Shown: piece after piece, positions 61,015-64,000 of the stretch
Layout: each line of letters opens with the position of its first letter
Numbering within the stretch: position 1 is the stretch's first letter
NCBI RefSeq assembly: GCF_007341385.1
Contig: NZ_VJYD01000001.1
Coordinates: 248,001-312,000 of the forward strand
Source: Flavobacterium daemonense
Lineage (GTDB): Bacteria; Bacteroidota; Bacteroidia; Flavobacteriales; Flavobacteriaceae
Reading direction: 5' to 3'
DNA length: 64,000 bases
Translations under genes and position numbers: made by a program
Notes under the pieces: model-generated
What the model was told of the DNA's origin: nothing
The model's input: the letters and a program-made list of their open reading frames with translations, nothing else
The model's database searches: none

Positions 61015-61944
61015 ATGAAATTTCCAAAGATTCATTCTTTACAAGAAATTGCAAATTTGCTTAATTGCGAATTTATAGGAGATAAAGACTTTCCAGTTCA
61101 AGGCATGAACGAAATTCATGTTGTAGAGCCTGGAGATATAGTTTTTGTTGACCATCCTAAATATTATGATAAAGCTTTGCAATCTGCAGCAACTATTGTT
61201 TTAATCAACAAAAAAGTTGAATGTCCAGAAGGTAAAGCACTTTTAATTTCTGATGATCCTTTCGGAGATTTTAATACTTTAACCAAACATTTCAAACCTT
61301 TTCAATATGCAAATGTTGCTGTTGCGCCAACTGCAGAAATTGGGGAAGGTACTTTAATACAACCAAACACTTTTATTGGAAACCACGTAAAAATTGGTAA
61401 AAACTGTTTGATCCATTCCAATGTTTCAATTTACGATTATACTGTAATTGGAGATAACGTGATTATTCATGCAGGAACCATTTTAGGTGCAGACGCATTT
61501 TATTATAAAAAACGCCCAGAAGGTTTTGATCAATTAATTTCTGGCGGAAGAGTTGTTATTGAAGACAATGTTGGAATTGGTGCTCTTTGTACAATAGATA
61601 AAGGTGTTACCGGCGATACAACGATTGGCGAGGGTACAAAGTTAGATAATCAAGTACATGTTGGGCACGATACAGTAATTGGAAAAAAATGTTTAATTGC
61701 ATCGCAAACTGGTATTGCAGGTTGTGTTGTTATTGAAGATGAAGTTACTTTATGGGGACAAGTAGGTACAACCAGTGGCATCACGATAGGAGCGAAGGCT
61801 GTTGTCATGGGGCAAACTGGTGTCACAAAATCGGTTGAAGGCGGAAAATCTTATTTCGGAACTCCAATCGAAGAATCAAGAGAAAAGTTGAAACAATTGG
61901 CTAATATCAAAAAGATTCCTGAAATTCTAAATAAATTGAAATAA
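61015..61944 (+). CDS. Second LpxD-like hexapeptide acyltransferase
   Basis: The 309-aa protein is homologous to LpxD but shorter: an N-terminal uridine-binding-like domain (1-95) and a left-handed beta-helix (100-280) with QVHVGHDTVIGKK, which keeps the catalytic His. Residues TLWGQVGTTSGITIG distinguish it from the true LpxD at 56935. It is commonly labelled UDP-3-O-acylglucosamine N-acyltransferase, but with an intact LpxD nearby it may act on another nucleotide sugar or chain length. The NTF2-like gene starts 2 bp after its stop. Confidence 0.85.
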   Translation: MKFPKIHSLQEIANLLNCEFIGDKDFPVQGMNEIHVVEPGDIVFVDHPKYYDKALQSAATIVLINKKVECPEGKALLISDDPFGDFNTLTKHFKPFQYANVAVAPTAEIGEGTLIQPNTFIGNHVKIGKNCLIHSNVSIYDYTVIGDNVIIHAGTILGADAFYYKKRPEGFDQLISGGRVVIEDNVGIGALCTIDKGVTGDTTIGEGTKLDNQVHVGHDTVIGKKCLIASQTGIAGCVVIEDEVTLWGQVGTTSGITIGAKAVVMGQTGVTKSVEGGKSYFGTPIEESREKLKQLANIKKIPEILNKLK

Positions 61945-61945
61945 T

Positions 61946-62308
61946 ATGTCTATTAAAGAATTTGTTCAAAAATTTTATAAGTCAGATGCCTTGATTGATA
62001 GTGAAATTCTTAAAACTTATTTGCATCCTGACATCATATTAGAGTGGAACAGCACTACAGGGCTTATCGAAATGAATTACGATTCAATGGTCGAAATGGC
62101 CAATGAATTAAGCCGTGCTTATGTGCGTTCTAAAGTCAGAATCAGTCATATTATTGCTGAAGATGACTTAGTTTCAGTACGTTATTCTCATTTTGTGAAA
62201 ACGATTGAGAACCCGCGTGAAGAGATGTTATTAGCACATTTTACAACGATTTGGCAAATTAAAGACGATAAACTTTATCGAGGGTATCAAATGAGTCAAT
62301 TTTCTTAA
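61946..62308 (+). CDS. NTF2/SnoaL-like protein
   Basis: The 120-aa protein fits the NTF2-like alpha+beta barrel (FVQKFYKSDALIDSEILKTY, then LAHFTTIWQIKDDKLYRGYQM). No catalytic residues can be assigned. Its ATG is 2 bp after the stop of the LpxD-like gene, so translation is coupled. A role with that acyltransferase is possible but unsupported by motif. Confidence 0.8.
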   Translation: MSIKEFVQKFYKSDALIDSEILKTYLHPDIILEWNSTTGLIEMNYDSMVEMANELSRAYVRSKVRISHIIAEDDLVSVRYSHFVKTIENPREEMLLAHFTTIWQIKDDKLYRGYQMSQFS

Positions 62309-62349
62309 TTTTTTTTGAGAATAAAAAGGTAAAATACGTTACAAAACCT

Positions 62350-62357
62350 TACTTTTG
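62350..62357 (+). promoter_or_regulatory. -7 promoter element upstream of sucD
   Basis: TACTTTTG matches TAnnTTTG exactly and lies 36 bp before the sucD ATG. The closest upstream TTTG (62314-62317) is farther than the usual 19 bases, so only the -7 box is convincing. Confidence 0.55.
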
Positions 62358-62392
62358 CATCACAATTTTAAAAACTACATAAAATATATATC

Positions 62393-63265
62393 ATGAGTGT
62401 TTTAGTTAATAAAGATTCCAAAATAATTGTTCAAGGATTTACAGGAAGTGAAGGAACTTTCCACGCTTCTCAAATGATTGAGTACGGTACTAATGTTGTT
62501 GGTGGTGTTACTCCAGGAAAAGGAGGAACTAGCCATTTAGATCGTCCAGTTTTTAACACAGTAAAAGATGCTGTTGATCAAGCTGGAGCTGATACATCTA
62601 TTATTTTTGTACCACCAGCTTTTGCTGCTGATGCAATTATGGAAGCTGCTGATGCGGGAATTAAAGTAATTATTGCTATTACAGAAGGGATTCCTGTTGC
62701 AGACATGATTAAAGCAAATAATTATGTTAAAGAAAGAAGTTCAAGATTAATTGGACCAAACTGCCCAGGTGTTATCACTCCAGGTGAAGCTAAAGTTGGT
62801 ATCATGCCAGGTTTCGTTTTCAAAAAAGGAACAGTTGGTATCGTTTCTAAATCAGGAACTTTAACTTATGAAGCTGCTGACCAAGTTGTAAAACAAGGTT
62901 TAGGAATCACTACAGCTATCGGAATTGGTGGAGATCCAATCATTGGAACAACTACTAAAGAAGCTGTCGAATTATTAATGAACGATCCAGAAACTGAAGC
63001 AATTATCATGATTGGTGAAATTGGTGGTCAATTAGAAGCTGATGCTGCTAAATGGGTAAAAGCTGATGGTAACCGTAAACCAGTTATTGGTTTCATCGCT
63101 GGAGAAACTGCTCCTGCTGGTAGAACAATGGGTCACGCAGGTGCTATCGTTGGAGGTTCTGATGATACTGCTGCTGCTAAAAAACAAATCATGAGAGACA
63201 ACGGAATTCACGTTGTTGATTCACCAGCTGAAATTGGTAAAAAAGTAAAAGAAGTACTTGGATAA
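62393..63265 (+). CDS. sucD: Succinate--CoA ligase subunit alpha
   Basis: This TCA-cycle enzyme subunit binds CoA and carries the phosphohistidine. The 290-aa protein has the CoA-binding Rossmann fold ([21 protein letters not shown]), [32 protein letters not shown], and the active-site His in [10 protein letters not shown]. The length is normal. sucC is not in the window, as is usual in Flavobacteria. It ends with a clear terminator. Confidence 0.97.
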   Translation: MSVLVNKDSKIIVQGFTGSEGTFHASQMIEYGTNVVGGVTPGKGGTSHLDRPVFNTVKDAVDQAGADTSIIFVPPAFAADAIMEAADAGIKVIIAITEGIPVADMIKANNYVKERSSRLIGPNCPGVITPGEAKVGIMPGFVFKKGTVGIVSKSGTLTYEAADQVVKQGLGITTAIGIGGDPIIGTTTKEAVELLMNDPETEAIIMIGEIGGQLEADAAKWVKADGNRKPVIGFIAGETAPAGRTMGHAGAIVGGSDDTAAAKKQIMRDNGIHVVDSPAEIGKKVKEVLG

Positions 63266-63294
63266 TAAAATCCAATATTCGAAATAACAAATTC

Positions 63295-63327
63295 CAAAAA
63301 AGTCTCAATATTTACTTGAGACTTTTT
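63295..63327 (+). terminator. Rho-independent terminator of sucD
   Basis: AAAAAAGTCTCAA pairs with TTGAGACTTTTTT across TATTTAC, 30 bp after the stop codon. Confidence 0.92.
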
Positions 63328-63344
63328 TACATTTTAAAATACTG

Positions 63345-63400
63345 AGGTATAAATAGAAAAAACTTAGCATCTTAGAACCTCAGTACCTTAGAGGCTAAAA
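63345..63400. repeat. CTTAG-family repeat upstream of the last complete gene
   Basis: TACTGAGGTATAAATAG is followed by AACTTAGCATCTTAGAACCT and CAGTACCTTAGAGGCT. The latter matches the block at 27353-27405 and 36660-36700. It ends 10 bp before the gene at 63409, so it may form part of its leader. Confidence 0.55.
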
Positions 63401-63408
63401 AAAGAAAT

Positions 63409-63837
63409 ATGAGTAAAGATTTAAAAAAGTTCAAAGTAAGCAACAGTTTTGTTTTTACTATTGAAGATAGTTTAGAAGAAGTTTGCAATGCACCAGAAGG
63501 AAGCGCAGGAATTTTTGTGGTTTATGCTGTAGAAGGAGAAGAGAAAGAACTTATCATGGTTGGTTCAACTGGAACTGTTCAAAATGACGGAACTTTAAAA
63601 AGCAAAAATGGCGGTTTGTATGATAAAATCGTGAACGGACACCAATTTGCAAAAACAGGAAGAAAATATTCTTGGCCAGCACAAATGAAATTAGAGAATA
63701 TTTCGGCTCTTGAAGTAGTTTGGTACGAAACTTTCAATGCTGATGTGAAAGCTATTCCAACTGCGGTCGAAGGACAGGTTTTGCAAAATTTCTTAGATGA
63801 AAATGCTAAATTGCCAAGATGGAATGTAGCTTTCTAA
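63409..63837 (+). CDS. Hypothetical soluble protein, possibly a degenerate GIY-YIG fold
   Basis: The 142-aa protein has no signal or membrane segment. The order GIFVVYAVEG...ELIMVGSTGTVQNDGT...GGLYDKIVNGHQF...EVVWYETFN is reminiscent of the GIY-YIG scaffold (two beta-strands, then a G-S-T loop and a helix), but the Tyr and Arg positions do not clearly match and catalysis is doubtful. I recognise no family with confidence. It is a single gene between two terminators. Confidence 0.6.
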   Translation: MSKDLKKFKVSNSFVFTIEDSLEEVCNAPEGSAGIFVVYAVEGEEKELIMVGSTGTVQNDGTLKSKNGGLYDKIVNGHQFAKTGRKYSWPAQMKLENISALEVVWYETFNADVKAIPTAVEGQVLQNFLDENAKLPRWNVAF

Positions 63838-63864
63838 AGTTACTTTTGATATAAAATTATTCTG

Positions 63865-63897
63865 AAAGCCTTGCTTTAATTAGTAAGGCTTTTTTTA
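63865..63897 (+). terminator. Terminator after the gene ending at 63837
   Basis: AAAGCCTT (63865-63872) pairs with AAGGCTTT around a GCTTTAATTAGT loop, followed by TTTTT. It lies 28 bp past the stop codon. Confidence 0.85.
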
Positions 63898-63959
63898 TGA
63901 AATCTTTGGTTTTGTTTTTTGCTTTTTATATATTTAAAAACCAAAACAAAACTAACCCT

Positions 63960-64000
63960 ATGACCAAGAACTACTTGCTGTTACTGATATCGTGTGTTTT
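63960..64000 (+). CDS. Start of an exported protein, cut by the window edge
   Basis: ATG at 63960 opens a frame MTKNYLLLLISCVF that runs off the window. The basic start and hydrophobic core suggest a signal peptide, possibly a lipoprotein signal (LISC), but only 13 codons are visible. The product cannot be named. Confidence 0.4.
   Translation, partial: MTKNYLLLLISCV

Overview
The window looks like the chromosome of a Flavobacterium-like member of the Bacteroidota. It is AT-rich, several genes follow the Bacteroidota promoter pattern (TTTG, about 19 bases, TAnnTTTG), and Shine-Dalgarno sequences are mostly absent. It also carries lineage markers: the LpxC-FabZ fusion, the PorX-type regulator, a CAL67264-type small membrane protein, and abundant Flavobacterium-style intergenic palindromes. 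These assignments come from reading the sequence and recalling families; no database search was possible.

Region 1 (1-5.5 kb) is accessory DNA. A type II restriction-modification pair (C5-cytosine methyltransferase and its presumed endonuclease) sits next to a row of minus-strand cassettes: a TIR-domain protein, a small lipoprotein with a TonB-C-like protein, and an Imm51-like immunity protein. Each cassette is followed by a 130-145 bp element built like an integron attC site. No integrase is present in the window. A tRNA-Arg(ACG) gene with a consensus promoter and its own terminator closes the region, followed by apt.

Region 2 (6.8-15.3 kb) holds two divergent operons. On the minus strand are an unknown 143-aa protein, a multi-pass membrane protein, a histidine kinase and a LuxR-type response regulator. 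On the plus strand is a six-gene operon: four low-complexity or coiled-coil proteins (two with acidic leaders, one with a Gly-zipper segment, one with a DnaJ-like CxxC pair), then a subtilisin-like protease and a peptidoglycan-binding/SGNH hydrolase. None has a recognisable Sec signal. This operon is my best candidate for an undescribed system.

Region 3 (15.3-31 kb): pheT; an RND efflux operon (membrane fusion protein, pump, TolC) with a bestrophin-like channel; a small thioredoxin-like/membrane-sensor/PAS cluster; recG; a DUF1697 gene broken by one in-frame amber codon; and a Dph6-like ATP pyrophosphatase.

Region 4 (31-56 kb): a RAYT transposase carrying a REP-pair inverted repeat inside its own coding sequence, an M1 peptidase, a patatin, a TSUP transporter, UvrD/PcrA, an Sua5/YrdC protein, an OmpA-like lipoprotein, a glycosyltransferase, HolA, EttA, a DCC protein, a GIY-YIG protein bounded by repeats, MutS2, Ung, alanine dehydrogenase, a GNAT enzyme, TsaE and PorX. 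Several intergenic gaps are filled by inverted or tandem repeats, and one by a structured element resembling the Flavo-1 RNA motif.

Region 5 (55.6-64 kb) is a conserved plus-strand housekeeping block: an HD phosphohydrolase, lpxD, lpxC-fabZ, lpxA, efp, a second lpxD-like acyltransferase, an NTF2-like protein and sucD. Lipid A initiation, translation elongation and the TCA cycle are thus physically linked. The window ends inside the first codons of a putative exported protein.
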